Shown here: positions 1-11,800 of the stretch, piece by piece | Layout of the letters: every line of letters starts with the position of its first letter | How positions within the stretch are numbered: the stretch's first letter is position 1 | Source: Orbilia blumenaviensis | Taxonomy: Eukaryota > Ascomycota > Orbiliomycetes > Orbiliales > Orbiliaceae | Reading direction: 5' to 3' | NCBI GenBank assembly: GCA_036872755.1 | Contig: JAVHNS010000006.1 | Location: 2,294,001-2,358,000 of the forward strand | DNA length: 64,000 nucleotides | The notes under the pieces: model-generated | What the model was told of the DNA's origin: nothing | Databases searched by the model: none | Seen by the model: only the letters and a program-made list of their open reading frames with translations | Position numbers and translations under genes: made by a program

Positions 1-1888
1 GATTTTACGCCTTGCTGATCTTTTTTTGGAACTTGGTTTCGTGGATGGATCACTCTAGCCACTCCCAGCCTTGGCGACTGGGGCAGCGAATCAGAGTCAA
101 GTCGGTTTGGAAAACCGCCCCCCCGGCCTTTTTGGAGATTGTTGGGGTTCCTTGAAGTAGTTACGGTGTGCTTGATAAGCTTCTTCGTAGGCTTCAGCGA
201 CCTTGTGAAAAAGGGACTTTGTTCGGTGCTCAGAGTGGCGTCATTATCGACATCCATACATAGTCTACGTCTCTTATTCCCTCTCTCTAAGCTTGTAGAT
301 TGTACCATGTCGTTTTTAGGCGCATTAGAAATGATTGGGGATTGGCGCGGAGATAAAACGCTACGGGGACCCAGTTCAGCTAAGGCTGTACGCGGAGCTG
401 CATTCATGGGAATGGTCAATAAACGTCTAAACATTGCAGAAACAGGAAGATGAAGATCATACCAAAAAAGCTAGTAATGCGCTCCTTTTTCTGTAGAGAG
501 TTCAAATGACTAGTACACTTAAAACTCGGTGCTGAAGTTGCAGGTACACGCGCTTTGGATGAGGCAGGCATAGAGACTTGATCCAGTCGAAGGTCGAGCT
601 TGGTCATGGGATCGAGATCACCAGATGCGACCTTGTGTGCGACTTTTGAGTCATAAATACTATTTTTAAGAAGCATGACACCTTAGTGTTTGTTTTCCAA
701 TTTGGGATGGTAGAACAGACCTTCCAAAGTTCAGTGCTTGTTCTGCTTCTATGCCGTCTGGAAGCGTCATGTCCCCGTTGCATGATATTAATTGGCGCGA
801 AATCGGGCAGTATACTCGCTGGTAGCGGAATGTCATTTCTGCGGTAACAAATGACTTCTCATAGGAAGCTGGGACGACAAAAGAACCATCCATACGGATT
901 GCTCTAATAATCTACTGTCTCGCATTATTAGGTTGGATATCTCTGAGGGAAAGATCTAAGAAACATCACCTTATCAGCGGACTTGTACTTACGAACATAT
1001 CTATAGGCAGTTTTGATCCCCATTTTAGGTATGTTCACAAGATAGTCACATCCACTCAATATAGCCATCCGGCAAAATTCCGAATCCGACCAGCCAGTCA
1101 TACAAGCCTCCGATACCTTGGCAAAGTCAGCCCGGTGTATGGCTATACATTCCCCGTATTGGTCGAGTTTTGTCAGTAGGCATTTTGCCCCAAAGACAAG
1201 AAGGTCAGAGTCCTCAGAAAGTATTGCAGAAACTTCGCCGATGCGTTCAAGATAGGCCATTTGTGCATCCGCTTCGTAAGGTGCAACAACATAGGGAATA
1301 TCGGCTTTTTTAAGCTCTTCGATAAGCCGACGTGCCATTAGAGGTGTTACATCGATAGATTTTTGTAGCTCTGCATGGGCTTGTGACGTGCGTCCGAGGC
1401 GAAGTAACTCTAGCCCTGTTTCCCGGGAAGACTTTCGACGCCTATAGATAGGCCCACGTTAATAAATTAGGTGAATAGGGACAGGATAGATGTGTCCTGG
1501 GGCCGATGTGCTCTGGTATATGCGCATCAGGCTATCACGTACTTTTCGCGATCCAGCTCCGTCCGCTTTTTTCCTGGTAAATAATCGCCATCGAATACAA
1601 GGTATGGGGTAACACCGTAGTGTTGGAGCATTCGCACTCGGTGCATAGCATAGTCAACGTATCTAGAGGTAGGTGGTACGGTTAGCCCGGATGAGACTCA
1701 ACGAATGGGGCATCGTGGCGCATATACTTTGTAGTAGGCTTCTCGAGAGCAAGGTCGACAGCGCATGATATAGTCCCCCGGTGGAGCCAGCCATATGCAT
1801 CAACCGCCACCCTTTTTCCTGTCCAGTTTTTGATATGTGTGGGCTGCTGAATGGATTTGAGGAAAGGAAGTAGCCCGTTAATCCCCAT
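1..1888 (-). CDS. exo1: Exonuclease 1 (5'-3' exo/flap nuclease), C-terminus cut by window edge
   Basis: XPG/Rad2-family nuclease acting in mismatch repair and DNA end resection. Exons read down the minus strand: 1888-1728, 1672-1543, 1431-970, 911-721, then from 659; the first four introns (1673-1727, 1432-1542, 912-969, 660-720) keep phase. Seen: N-terminal MGINGLLPFLKSI, the metal-binding acidic residues in VAVDAYGW, VFDGD, APYEADAQ, SEDSDLL and GCDYL, the H3TH region around MGIKTAYR, and the family motif GDLDPMTK. The C-terminal part (NAAPRTALAEL, then a basic KRRRL patch and SPFFTR) lies in a different frame from about base 448 down and stays open to base 1, so the gene leaves the window. 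The junction near 440-460 has no clean intron: a T-run frameshift, a sequencing error or an unusual short intron is possible. The start is the family-conserved MGI. Identity is certain; the 3' structure is not. Confidence 0.93.
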
Positions 1889-3002
1889 GATGCAAAGCCA
1901 ATTGATGTTGGACCTAAGGAGGATTGGTATTAGTCCGGATCATCGCCGTTGACAGATATGTAGGACCCTATTATGATCAAGGACCGGTTGAATACAAGCC
2001 GGGTGGGCAGAATCAATTCTATTCTTACCAACTAAGCACCCTGGGTACGAAGGGTTTAGTAAGTGGTTGAGTGCCTAAGTCAGTAGGTAGGTAAGTACCC
2101 AGGTAGGTAGATAGGTACTCATACAATGCTTCGGTCACAAGGTGAGTTATAGGTCAATCCTCGATTGATGTTAGTGGAAAGGGGAGATTGGGTAAGTACC
2201 TGGTCACGTTGCCTAGACCGGGTCGGTATACATGGAATTGTATACCTAATATAAAGAGAATGCATCTACCCTAGGTACCTAGGTAGTAAGTAGGTACCTA
2301 ATGGCATGCTCAGAAAACGCGTTGGCTGCAACAATAATTTCTAATTAACGTGTTTTGCCCAACACAACAATTGCCATATTTGTCTACCACGTGATCACGC
2401 GGCTCTCTTTGAAGGCAGCACACTCCCAAATCCTACTCTTTGTCCAAGCTAAGCTACGATCAACCGACATCGCGAGATATCTTGTGTGTGTGTTTATATA
2501 CCTATATATATATTTGCCTAGGCATACAATATATACTCTCTAATATAAAAGTCGTTTCTCCAACTATAAATACCCGACTACAAATACTCTTCAAGCTTCT
2601 GTTAAAGACCAGGCATTTATCTTCTATACCAGCAGGTGAACATACCAGCTAACTAGGTATAGAGCTACCAGCGCCATTATAGCTAAACTCCTGCGGACAA
2701 GTTTCCATCCTAACCTCCAACAGGCAAACAAGTAAGTAGCCTACTTCGGAGCCTAAGTTTCAAGTTTCACCATCTCTTCCCCACCGCCGCCAGCCACTAA
2801 TCCAGCTAGAAATTGTCATTATTCTAAGAAGGATTTCTTCGTTAGCCCAACCAAAATCTTCACTAGGGTTCGAAGTTTCCAGACTTCATATCGTCGTCAA
2901 CCTGCAACCCAGCTGTGACACCCAGTCCGACTATTTATCAGGCCTGGGTGCTCCTAAAGCCTGCAGCCTCGTGTCTTTCTCAAATAAATAGCAGAACACG
3001 TC
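1889..3002. other. Divergent intergenic region exo1/smc6
   Basis: About 1.1 kb between two divergently transcribed genes, so it should hold both promoters. It is rich in TAGGTA/TACCTA-type words, some palindromic (cluster at about 2040-2310), and in a TATA-rich stretch at 2490-2560. Short open frames at 2355-2652 are not supported. The last 250 bases before 3003 are pyrimidine-rich with CCAAC/CCAGC words, compatible with a 5' leader of smc6. Confidence 0.6.
2040..2310. repeat. Clustered TAGGTACCTA-type words
   Basis: Many overlapping copies and near-copies of the palindromic words CCTAGGTACCTAGG, AGGTAGGTA and TAGGTACCTA lie here (for example 2270-2302). The same word family returns at 11260-11645. 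It may be a dispersed promoter-associated motif or short-repeat expansion; the function is unknown. Confidence 0.6.
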
Positions 3003-6000
3003 ATGTCGGCTAAACGGCCAAGGTCAAAGCTTCAAAACGGGGCCCCTTCAGAGCGACATGGGGTTCAAGATGGAGACCTTCAGGTCTGCCTGGCTACCCA
3101 CATTCCATATTTCTATTGTTTGAAGTGCTAAAATATATCTTATGATTCAGCCACACAAGAAACGCAAAACCGTTGAAGATGAAAGTACCGATTTGGACTC
3201 TGAGGAAGAAGAAATGTTCTTTGAACAGTCTCAGCTCCTCACTGCGAATAGTACAGCTCCAAAAGAGAGCGAGCCTGCCGACTATGGTACTATCGAATTG
3301 ATACGACTTGAAAACTTCATGGTTGGTGATATTCTAACCCTACAGCCAGTTTTACAGTTGCTAATCCTCCATCCCTATCCTAAGTGTCACCCTTGCCTTG
3401 AAATGAAATTCGGACCTTTCATGAATTTCGTTGTAGGCCAGAATGGAAGCGGAAAGAGTGCTGTACTTACCGCTCTCACACTTTGCCTTGGAGCTAAAGC
3501 TGCTGTGACAAACCGAGGAGGCAATATCAAGAGCTTTATCAAAGAAGGCGAACACGTGGCTGTTGTTGAAGTTCATCTTCGGAACCGCGGAGATGGGTTC
3601 AAAAAAGATATTTACGGTGAAACTATCATCGTACAACGCACGTTCAATCGGGACGGTGTTAACTCTTACAAAATCAAAGCAAAATCCGGTAAAATTGTGT
3701 CCTCGACGAAGAAGGAGCTTTCAGATATAATCGATTACATGTCCCTACAAGTTGACAACCCAATGACTGTTCTGTCTCAAGATCTCGCAAGACAGTTCTT
3801 GAGCAATTCTACTGATGAGGATAAATATAAATTCTTCATGAAAGGTGTGCAGCTTGACGATCTATATGCACTCTACCAGACCATGAAGTCACAACAGGCA
3901 GTTATCGACACTGTCCTTGAAGGCAAGGCCGAAGATATCAGAGAACTAAAAGAAGACAAAGAGGCAGCGGAAAAAAAGTTCAAACTCGTGAAGCAAACTG
4001 AAGATCTCCGCAACAGCGTTCAGGAGCTACTATTAAAGCATGCTTGGGCGCAGGTCTCCGAATCGAAAACGGTTTGTCCAGTCTACCCAAATAACACTAC
4101 CATTGTTTACTAATTTCAACGCCGGGAATACTAGCACCTCGACGCAACGAGGGAGCAGCTTCATGATAGCCAGAAGGTAAAAGAAGGGTTGGACGCGGAG
4201 CTCGAAAAAGCAGGTGCTGTTATCGAGTCCTGGGATCAGAGGGTGTCGCAAGCCCGCGCGGCCGTGGAAAGCTCGTCCAGCTCTACCAATCCCCTGAAGG
4301 ACGAGCAAAAAGAGTTGGAAGACCGCATGAATACTAACAATAGCAAATTGATGAGGAATCAGGTATACCACTGTACCCGGGACAGTTGCTATCTCCAGTT
4401 TCTAATGTGATTGTAGACAGATGGACGAGGCGTTCATGGGCATATGGTGAAGGCTCGAGAGAAACTCGAGAAGGCACAGCGAGATGTCAGCACCGAAAAA
4501 AAGAGGTTAGCTGAAGCAGATAACGGCAAGCATGCGGGCCTGGTCGAAGAAAAGGAACGTCTTGAAGCTGAAAAAAGCAGGCTCCGGCTCAAAGTTGATA
4601 ATCTCGAGGATTCCATTAAGACTGAGCAAGCCGCCAATAGCGAAAACAAGACGAAGCTAGAAGAATGTCGGAATAAAGTACGGGAAACGGAAAATAACCT
4701 TCGCAACGCCAGAGGCCATTTGGAGCAGCTTACCACGAATCGCTCTGCAAATCTCAGCGTCTACGGAAGAAACATACCTAAACTACTGGAAGAAATCGAC
4801 CGCACCCAGTGGAAAGCTGGGAAGCCAATAGGGCCGGTGGGACTTTTTGTTAAACTTAAGGATAGGAAATGGTCGACTATTATCGAGCGCCAGCTTACTC
4901 GGGTGTTAACGGGCTTTATTGCTCTAAGTCTTGAAGATAAGGATCGCCTGATGAGCCTAACACGGGCACATTCGTGGTAGGTATCCGTAGACCCTTTGTA
5001 GGGCTCAGAGCTAACACTTTTGATTCAGTGGCCAAAATAATGTGTTTTATACGAGCCGTATCCCCTTCCAGTTGAAAGAGCCCCCGTCCGAGTATCTTAC
5101 TGTGTTGAGAGCGTTAGAGGTAATAAACACTAACTAGCCTCCTATGTCGGGCCCATTGATAACTTACTAAAATCGAGTAGATTGATAATGACGACATACG
5201 AAGAACACTCGTAATGATGAACCAGGTTGAGCAGACTATACTGGTTGAAGACCACACAGAGGGGAGAAGGATAATGGAAAGGTCTCCTGATAATGTTCGA
5301 TTCTGCTATTCTATAAACAAAAATACAAACGGGAATGGGTTCAATATCAAAATGGGGTAAGTAAATGACACCCTAACGGCAACGCGTATGCCTATACTAA
5401 CTGCCGGAAATAGACAAGGATCTGGAGGTGTGGATCCTATTGTTGGGTGGACAGGGCGTCCTCGAATGGCAACCAGCATCGAGGAGCAAACGAGGTCAGT
5501 AGATACATCCATCCAAATTGGACCCAGACCTGACGTGGCGTAGGCTCGCAGAAGCAGATATTGCCACAAAAAAAATAGAACTTGCAGAAGCACGTAACAA
5601 ATACGCAGAGTTGGAAAATGCAAATAGTACCTATAAAAACAATCTTGCAAGACTCATGGTACTTAAATCAGCGAAAGCCCTGGTACCAGATATTTCACAA
5701 TACAGAGGTGGCTAACCGGAGATCGCACAGGGAGAAAAACAAAAAGCATCAACCGATCTACAGAGGGTCGAAGACCAAATCGAGGATTTGGATCAGAAAT
5801 TGGAACAGGACAACAGCAACCGTGAACTCAATCGCTTGGAAGAAGTTGTCACAGTACGCAAGAGAAAGAGAGAAACCACGATTTGCTAGAGTTGAGATCA
5901 CCTACTGATAATCACTGTTTGAATAGGCCCAAGAAGAATTTTACGAGCAATATGCAAAACAACAAGAGGACAATTTAGCTGAGCGACAACGACTTACAGA

Positions 6001-7198
6001 AGTGCAAACTGGGCTGGAGATCGAAATGGAGGCATTAAACGCCAAAATCAACGAATTTGATAGTCACTCTGATAGGCTCCAAGCCGCCCATAATTCTGCA
6101 ATCCAACAGAGAGAACAGGCTGTCCTCACAAACGCGAGTATCCTCGAAAAATTAGAACAACAAAATGCAGAAATATTAAAATTCACCGCGTCAGTTAAGG
6201 AAGAGGAGGAGAACCTTAAAGCTTTGAGGATAGACGCCCAGAGGGTCGGCCCGATGCCTGAGCTAGAGGGAAATGACACGACGACGAACATCGAGGCTCG
6301 ATTAAATCAATTAGATGCTGAAATTAAAAAAAAGGATGCTAGAATTGGAGCGTCAACCGAGAAGATTGCGAGAGATTATGGAGACAAAACTGAAAAGTAC
6401 AACGCGGCAAGAGAGGAAGTGGTCGATTTAGAGAAAGTTCACCAGGCGTTACAGCAGGCGTTTGAAGAACGCATGGAAAGATGGAGCTATTTCCGAAAAT
6501 ACATCAGTGTCCAATCTAGATACCAGTTTCGTTTTCTAATGAGCGAAAGAGAATTTGATGGGAAACTCGCATTCGACCATAAAAGAGGGGTCCTTCAGCT
6601 TAGGGTAAGATGCAATCCGAATTTTCAACAAGCCGACCCGTTGCGCTCACAATTCGGACAGGTCCAACCCAGCCAGCAGGCAACAGACACCCAACGCAAT
6701 GCCAAAACGCTTTCCGGTGGAGAGAAGTCATTTTCGCAAATATGCTTGCTCCTCGCATTATGGGAAGCCATGGGCTCACCTTTCAGGTGCCTAGACGAGT
6801 TGTATGTGCCCCATCCCAAAATAAACGATTTTTTTTCTAATACAGGTACAGTGATGTCTTTATGGATGCGGTGAATCGAGGCGTTTCTATGGGCCTGATT
6901 GTTAGTTTTCATTTACCCCGAAGGAACCTACCCCCAGTATTTCTAATAGTGAACTAGATTAAAGCAGCCCGCAACTCAGTTGGGAAGCAATTCATTCTGA
7001 TCACGCCTCAGGTTAGTATCTCCGCACCGATGCTTCTGTCTAGGAGAACCGTACTAAGAAAGGTCATAGGATGTAAGCACTAAAGGGATTGATGAAACTG
7101 CGGATGTCCGAATCGTGAGGTATGCATACGACTGCGCGGAGAAGAACTGCACATTGGCTAATACCACCGCTTTACAGAATGCCCGACCCCGAGCGTAA
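3003..7198 (+). CDS. smc6: SMC6, structural maintenance of chromosomes protein 6
   Basis: ATPase subunit of the SMC5/6 complex for recombinational repair and genome stability. Fourteen exons: 3003-3083, 3151-3321, 3385-4071, 4135-4362, 4417-4976, 5029-5119, 5181-5356, 5414-5494, 5544-5682, 5731-5853, 5927-6798, 6846-6900, 6958-7011, 7070-7198. All phases close and give about 1148 aa, the normal family length. Seen: basic N-terminus, ENFM then Walker A GQNGSGKS, the SMC6-type VDNPMTVLSQDLARQFL, long coiled coil, hinge region with KPIGPVGLFVKLKD, second coiled coil, ABC signature LSGGEKSFSQI and Walker B CLDEYSDVFMDAVNR. The start at 3003 was chosen because the ATG at 3142 lies inside intron 1. 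Intron 2 (63 nt) is a multiple of three without a stop, and intron 5683-5730 is only 48 nt with a CTAAC branch site. The last exon is the least conserved part. Confidence 0.96.
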
Positions 7199-7581
7199 CC
7201 AAACACGCCTCCAGGCCCGACGCTAAGTCGTATTCCTACGCCTATAACGCCTTGCTTTTCGTAGTTATCTTTATTTTCGAAGCCCCCTATCTCCGGGTTT
7301 CGATCCCGAGACCTATCAAGACTCAATGTCGTATTCAAAATAATACTTTTTTGTTGTGGTATTTCTAGTAGAAATGTCTAGGCTATTTCGAGTAGGGCGT
7401 CATGTGCATGCCATTGTATCCTGCTTTTTGTTTTCTCTTTTCACACCCCCGCCTTCTCTCTCTCCATTACATCACTCAACTATCTGGCTTGAAATTTCAC
7501 CCATGAGTATTATGGGGCACAAAATAAGAAGGGGGAGAGGGAGAACCCCCCCTCCTCATGTAAATATCACATCCTGCTCTT
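7199..7581. other. Convergent intergenic region smc6/chs5
   Basis: Spacer between two gene 3' ends. It shows AT-rich and pyrimidine-rich stretches around 7340-7470 and no coding signal, so it presumably contains both 3' UTRs. Confidence 0.6.
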
Positions 7582-8688
7582 TTATAAGGGAACTGAGGTA
7601 AAGTCCGCATCATCTTGGGAAGGTCGATCGTTCTTCGCCTCTGTATTTGTCGGCGGGCTTTCATGTGCTGTTGGCACCACCGGTGGGGCATCGCTATGAG
7701 CAGCTTCTGATGAGATTTTTTCTTTATCTGGAAGTGATGGTGGCTCTGGCTCGGCCGCTGTAGTAGCCTCCTCGGCTTCGAGGGTGGGGGCAACATTGTC
7801 GGCGGTTTGTGGTACAGGCTTACTCACGTTCGCATCCGTAACCGAATCGCGTCTATCGGTCGATGCCCCCTGCACCTGTTGGATGTGCGATACTGGCCGT
7901 GCCCTTTGGCTGCGAAGGGATGGATCTGCGCTGAGGTAGTAGTTACGTACGCCCACGATACGTCCCTCGTGTTCGCACGCCTCAAGCCACTCCGGTCGAA
8001 CAATGGGAATATTCATTTCTTGGGCTCGCTCCCAACCATGTCCGCGGCCCTCAGTGCAAACGAAATGAGTTGTATCAATTCTCACATGGTCCTGAAGCGG
8101 TTTAGCACCTATCCGATCGATGACCACTCTCAGCCTTTCCTTCTCAGAGGGGGACATAACTCCTGGGCATATCGTGATACCGGACAGATCGGTCATTTTG
8201 TGGGTTCTCGTGGTAACTTTCTCACTCGCATAGGTGCCGGCTGAGGTACGCAGTATCAGATGAAAGGAATACTCGGTGTCCACGGCAAGACCCGATATCT
8301 TCGTAGAGTGGTGAGTGGTCGGATTGGGTATATTTCCAGCCTTGGAGTTGTTCCTATAAAGTGACAAGGACCTTAAAGATGCAGTTGCAAGGTCGATTGG
8401 GTCCCACTCCAAGACAACGGAAGTTTGTGTGGCATTGCGAATTCTTAGGATAGGCTTCGAAGGTGATCTCTGGCCAAACAAGGAATAAATTTCGGTTTGG
8501 AGGGTCTCAAATGCCTGGCGTGCCGCGTCCTCAGCTCGATTGTTGCGAGAAACTTGAATATCTATGATACTACCGCTTGAAACACCAGGCGGGAGAAGAA
8601 CCGATGGAAACTCAATCAGACGTTTGTCTTTCGTCAGAAGGATGGCCAGCCCGGCATCGACTTTGCCAACGGTCAAGGATACGAGCAT
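7582..8688 (-). CDS. chs5: Chs5-type exomer scaffold (FN3 and BRCT domains)
   Basis: Scaffold of the exomer coat, which carries chitin synthase and other cargo from the trans-Golgi to the plasma membrane. Uninterrupted frame of 368 aa. Seen: N-terminal dimerisation segment starting MLVSLTVGKVDAGLAILLT, a fibronectin type III domain at about residues 80-165 (ending near THKMTD), a BRCT domain at about 170-255 (FVCTEGRGHGWERA and the closing RPEWLEACEHEGR), then a low-complexity acidic, Pro/Glu/Ala-rich tail. The start at 8688 was preferred to the upstream ATG at 8757 because it opens directly on the conserved N-terminal segment. The tail is much shorter than in budding yeast Chs5 (about 670 aa), as I expect for filamentous fungi. 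Chs5/Arf1-binding function is inferred from the family. Confidence 0.93.
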   Translation of the reverse strand: MLVSLTVGKVDAGLAILLTKDKRLIEFPSVLLPPGVSSGSIIDIQVSRNNRAEDAARQAFETLQTEIYSLFGQRSPSKPILRIRNATQTSVVLEWDPIDLATASLRSLSLYRNNSKAGNIPNPTTHHSTKISGLAVDTEYSFHLILRTSAGTYASEKVTTRTHKMTDLSGITICPGVMSPSEKERLRVVIDRIGAKPLQDHVRIDTTHFVCTEGRGHGWERAQEMNIPIVRPEWLEACEHEGRIVGVRNYYLSADPSLRSQRARPVSHIQQVQGASTDRRDSVTDANVSKPVPQTADNVAPTLEAEEATTAAEPEPPSLPDKEKISSEAAHSDAPPVVPTAHESPPTNTEAKNDRPSQDDADFTSVPL

Positions 8689-9424
8689 TCTGCACAGGTT
8701 CACGCGTACGTGTAAATATCCAGGCTTTTCAGCACAATGGATGTTAGCTTTGGTCAAGGAGTTGTATGTGTAGGGTTGGTCTTACAGTATCAGGATCAGG
8801 ACGTCCTCAGCCCGACCAATCTCGAAGTAATATACCGATCTGGGCAGCTGGGTCGATAATCGCATGTGGTATTGTGAGAGCTGTCGGCCAAGAGGTGTGC
8901 TTTGTTGGCAAACCCCCGAAAATAGAGCGAATGCGGGGGTACCTCCGATGGCCTAAAAAAGTGATAAGAAGGTTATCTTGGGCCGGGCTGACATGCATAA
9001 AATTATGGCATTCATGCACATGGCGACCACGCGGAGGATGATGGACTACAATCGCAAGCTGGCTCTAAGCAGCGCCACACACATAGTTTAATATATCATG
9101 AGCCGTCAAAGTTATATTGGTTAAGAAAGGAGATTTCTTTTTTTTGCTTTTCCGAATTACCATCATGCCTGGCATTTAATTGCCTCGGGCTCTCTGTGTA
9201 TGTACAAAATCGGCCATCTCACTAGCCAGGTATACCCATATACGGGTTCCGGGAGCTTGATCTACAAAGCCCCCAAACCAGGCATCTTAGGACAGGTCAG
9301 GTCGATACCCCTCTACTACCGATCATCAATTCAAGAACCCTATCCTTGATCCGTACCTTTATAATAACAACTACTGGATCACTTCTCACATCGGTGCACC
9401 CTGCTCCTCACACGAGCACCGAGC
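8689..9424. other. Intergenic region upstream of chs5
   Basis: Holds the chs5 promoter and the 3' flank of mam33, both on the minus strand. Open frames at 8766-9041 lack any recognisable motif and look like chance. Nothing else was recognised. Confidence 0.55.
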
Positions 9425-10753
9425 TTACGCCTGGACAAAGGATTTCACGTCTACGCATAATCTGTCAGCTTATTCAATAAAATAAAAGAAAAATAACACA
9501 GAAAAGGAGAGGAAGAAATAAATATGCTAGTGTTAGAATAGGACGTACTTTTCAGCCAGGAAACGTATTCCTTTTGTTCCTTATAGTCGATGTAGTCTGG
9601 GACAAACAAAGCGAGGGCGGTGTTAATCCCTCTTTCGTCTAAGTAGCGTTCGAGGAGAACTTGTAGGTCTTCGTCGAGATTTCCAAAAGGAGGTCCAACA
9701 TAGCGGCCTCTCCTCTCCCAGTCTGCTTCCGCTGTCTGCGCTGTGGCCAACTCCACGGAAGGGTGGTAATGAACATTTTCGACGATGATCATCCCATCTT
9801 GTGCAACGGCTTCAACTTGCAACGCTCCGGAGGTAGACTTTGAAGCAGCGAATATTTTAGTGAGATTCTATACGAGGTGGATAGAATAACGGGTGAACAG
9901 GCTCTTGAAGCGCGCACCAACAAGGTTCTAACTTACCTTCTCAATGGTGATGTTTAGCCTGGCAGGATACGCTGGTTCGCTGGCCTCCTCATACTCTGGC
10001 TCGTCTTCTTCCACGGATCTTGCCTCGGTATTGGCCCCTCTTTTGGTGGAGCTTTCCAACTCGCCTGGTTCCGGAATGTCCTCCTGGTCATACAAAGAAG
10101 GGTCGTCGAGTTTTTCGTCAATAGCATTTAGGTCTGCAATAGAGAAAATAACACGGACCCTGTTGATCATGAGTCAGCCGATTCCAAAAGCCCGACCGAT
10201 TGAAGCTGTTTGGGGTCTTACGTCTCGTCACCAAACCTCCGGACCAACTCCACCTCTTCCATGCCATCTTTGTCATTCAACTATCGGTGGGCGGGAGCGT
10301 TAGCAGGCAGACCTATACAAAATCATGAGGTAGTGGAGCGTTGCTCCGGATGGCTATCTTATTTACAGCCCACAGACCTTGAATTGGGAGGTATCGAGGA
10401 ACTCCTGGAGGTTTTCAGGAATCTGTTCATGCTCGCCCAGTTCGGTTTCGACATTTATCTCATGTTGAAGTTTCGCAAATAACTCTTCGTCCACTATGAT
10501 GATGATGTTCGTACTTAGCTTTGGGATGAAATGGTGACAACTGGGCTTGATTACCTGTGCCAGAAGGTCTCGAGAAGATGGTAGTGGACGAAAACAATCG
10601 CGAGGGGGCCCGGGCAGCAAGAAAAATTGGAGCGAGATGTCTTCGGGGAGCGTGGCTTAGATTGGCGAAAGGCCGTGCGACGAGATTGGTGCTTCGATGG
10701 ATTGCCTGCGATCGTATTGCACGACCAAGGGCGAGGTAGGGCCGGGCCATCAT
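9425..10753 (-). CDS. mam33: Mam33/p32-family mitochondrial matrix protein
   Basis: Acidic trimeric matrix protein of the p32/gC1qR family, linked in fungi to mitochondrial translation and respiratory function. Six exons on the minus strand: 10753-10555, 10493-10378, 10280-10222, 10159-9937, 9837-9549, 9450-9425; phases close to 303 aa, the usual length. Seen: an Arg/Ser/Ala-rich mitochondrial presequence (MMARPYL... RLFSST), then DEELFAKLQHEI, DGMEEVELVRRFGDE, VRVIFSIADLN, a strongly acidic loop, LNITIEK, and the C-terminal signature DEDLQVLLERYLDERGI with FVPDYIDYKEQKEYVSWL. A 26-nt last exon supplies the ending NVKSFVQA. The start is the first of two adjacent Met codons opening the presequence. 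Confidence 0.94.
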
Positions 10754-11259
10754 GGTGGGGTACGGGAAGTCTGGGTAGAGCCTGAAGTGTTTCGCATTAG
10801 CAATTGTGTTCGAAAACAAAAGGCCCCAGGGATTGGTTGCGTAGGCGGTATGTACGCACCTATAACAGATCGACAGATACGTGAGCTCAGTGCCTATGCA
10901 CGGTAGGCAGTTCTTGAACAAAGGAAGATCTTGATCGTGAAGAGTTGGATGCTTGTGAGGTGGGCTATTTGAGTAATCAACTAGTAAGTAGCAGCGGGAT
11001 GTGATTTTATAGAGTTTTTTTTTTTACGGTTTTTTATTTTATTTTATTTTTCTGGTCTGGGAAGGGAAAGAAGGTTTGAGAGAAAAAAAAAAAAAAAAAA
11101 AGACGAACAGGGGACTGGGTAAGTACCTACATGTATGTGCAATGGGACAGGGCAGGCGATGAGCCTCCATGATGGATCCAATCCAGCAACCAAAACCAAC
11201 ACCGAAAACCTGAACCATCAACTTGGTATGATTGATTGGATCGGTTTAAGCAAGCGGAT

Positions 11260-11645
11260 GTAAGGTACCTAAGTGCCTACCTAGGCTTAAGAAGTTAAAG
11301 TAATTGAGGTATGTTGCCTTATTCCATTCCATTCCATTCTATTTCTATTCTACTCTATTCTGGATACTAGGTAGGTACTGGGTATAAGGTATCACTCCAT
11401 GCACAGAGACTTACTCGGTATATGTTATATAATCCAGTGCAGTGCCGGTGATCTTGAGTGGCTTGAGCCCACACAATTGCACAAATAGGTATGTACCTAG
11501 GTACTGACTTATATGCTTGGGTATCTGGTTTCAAAGCCTCGGGTAGGTAGCTACCTATAGATGATGATAATAATAATAATAATAAATACCTAAATAAAGA
11601 GACTTTTCGTAAGTAATATACCTGTTAGGTACTTACCTAACCTAG
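11260..11645. repeat. Second cluster of TAGGTACCTA-type words
   Basis: Copies of AAGGTACCTAAGTGCCTACC, CTAGGTAGGTAC, GTACCTAGGTAC, GGTAGGTAGCTACCTA and TTAGGTACTTACCTAACC occur within about 380 bases, repeating the motif family seen upstream of smc6. Confidence 0.6.
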
Positions 11646-11656
11646 GGAGAGGGAGG

Positions 11657-11660
<4 letters not shown>

Positions 11661-11690
<30 letters not shown>

Positions 11691-11692
11691 GA
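11661..11692. repeat. (GACA)n microsatellite
   Basis: About seven to eight tandem GACA units, followed by GAGA. Confidence 0.9.
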
Positions 11693-11746
11693 GAGACTCC
11701 CCCACAAAAAGGTCAACCTCTGATGCTTCACCATCAAACCATCCAA

Positions 11747-11800
11747 ACACACCCACACCCACACACACACACACACACACACTCACACTCACACTCACAC
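11747..11800. repeat. (CA)n / (CACACT)n microsatellite
   Basis: A run of CA dinucleotides flanked by ACACCC and CACACT variants. Confidence 0.88.

Noticed and set aside
2355..2652. Short plus-strand frames before smc6
   Set aside because: No motif, TATA-rich composition, and they sit in the shared promoter of two divergent genes.
7807..8244. Plus-strand frame of 145 codons
   Set aside because: It is the antisense shadow of the chs5 BRCT region.
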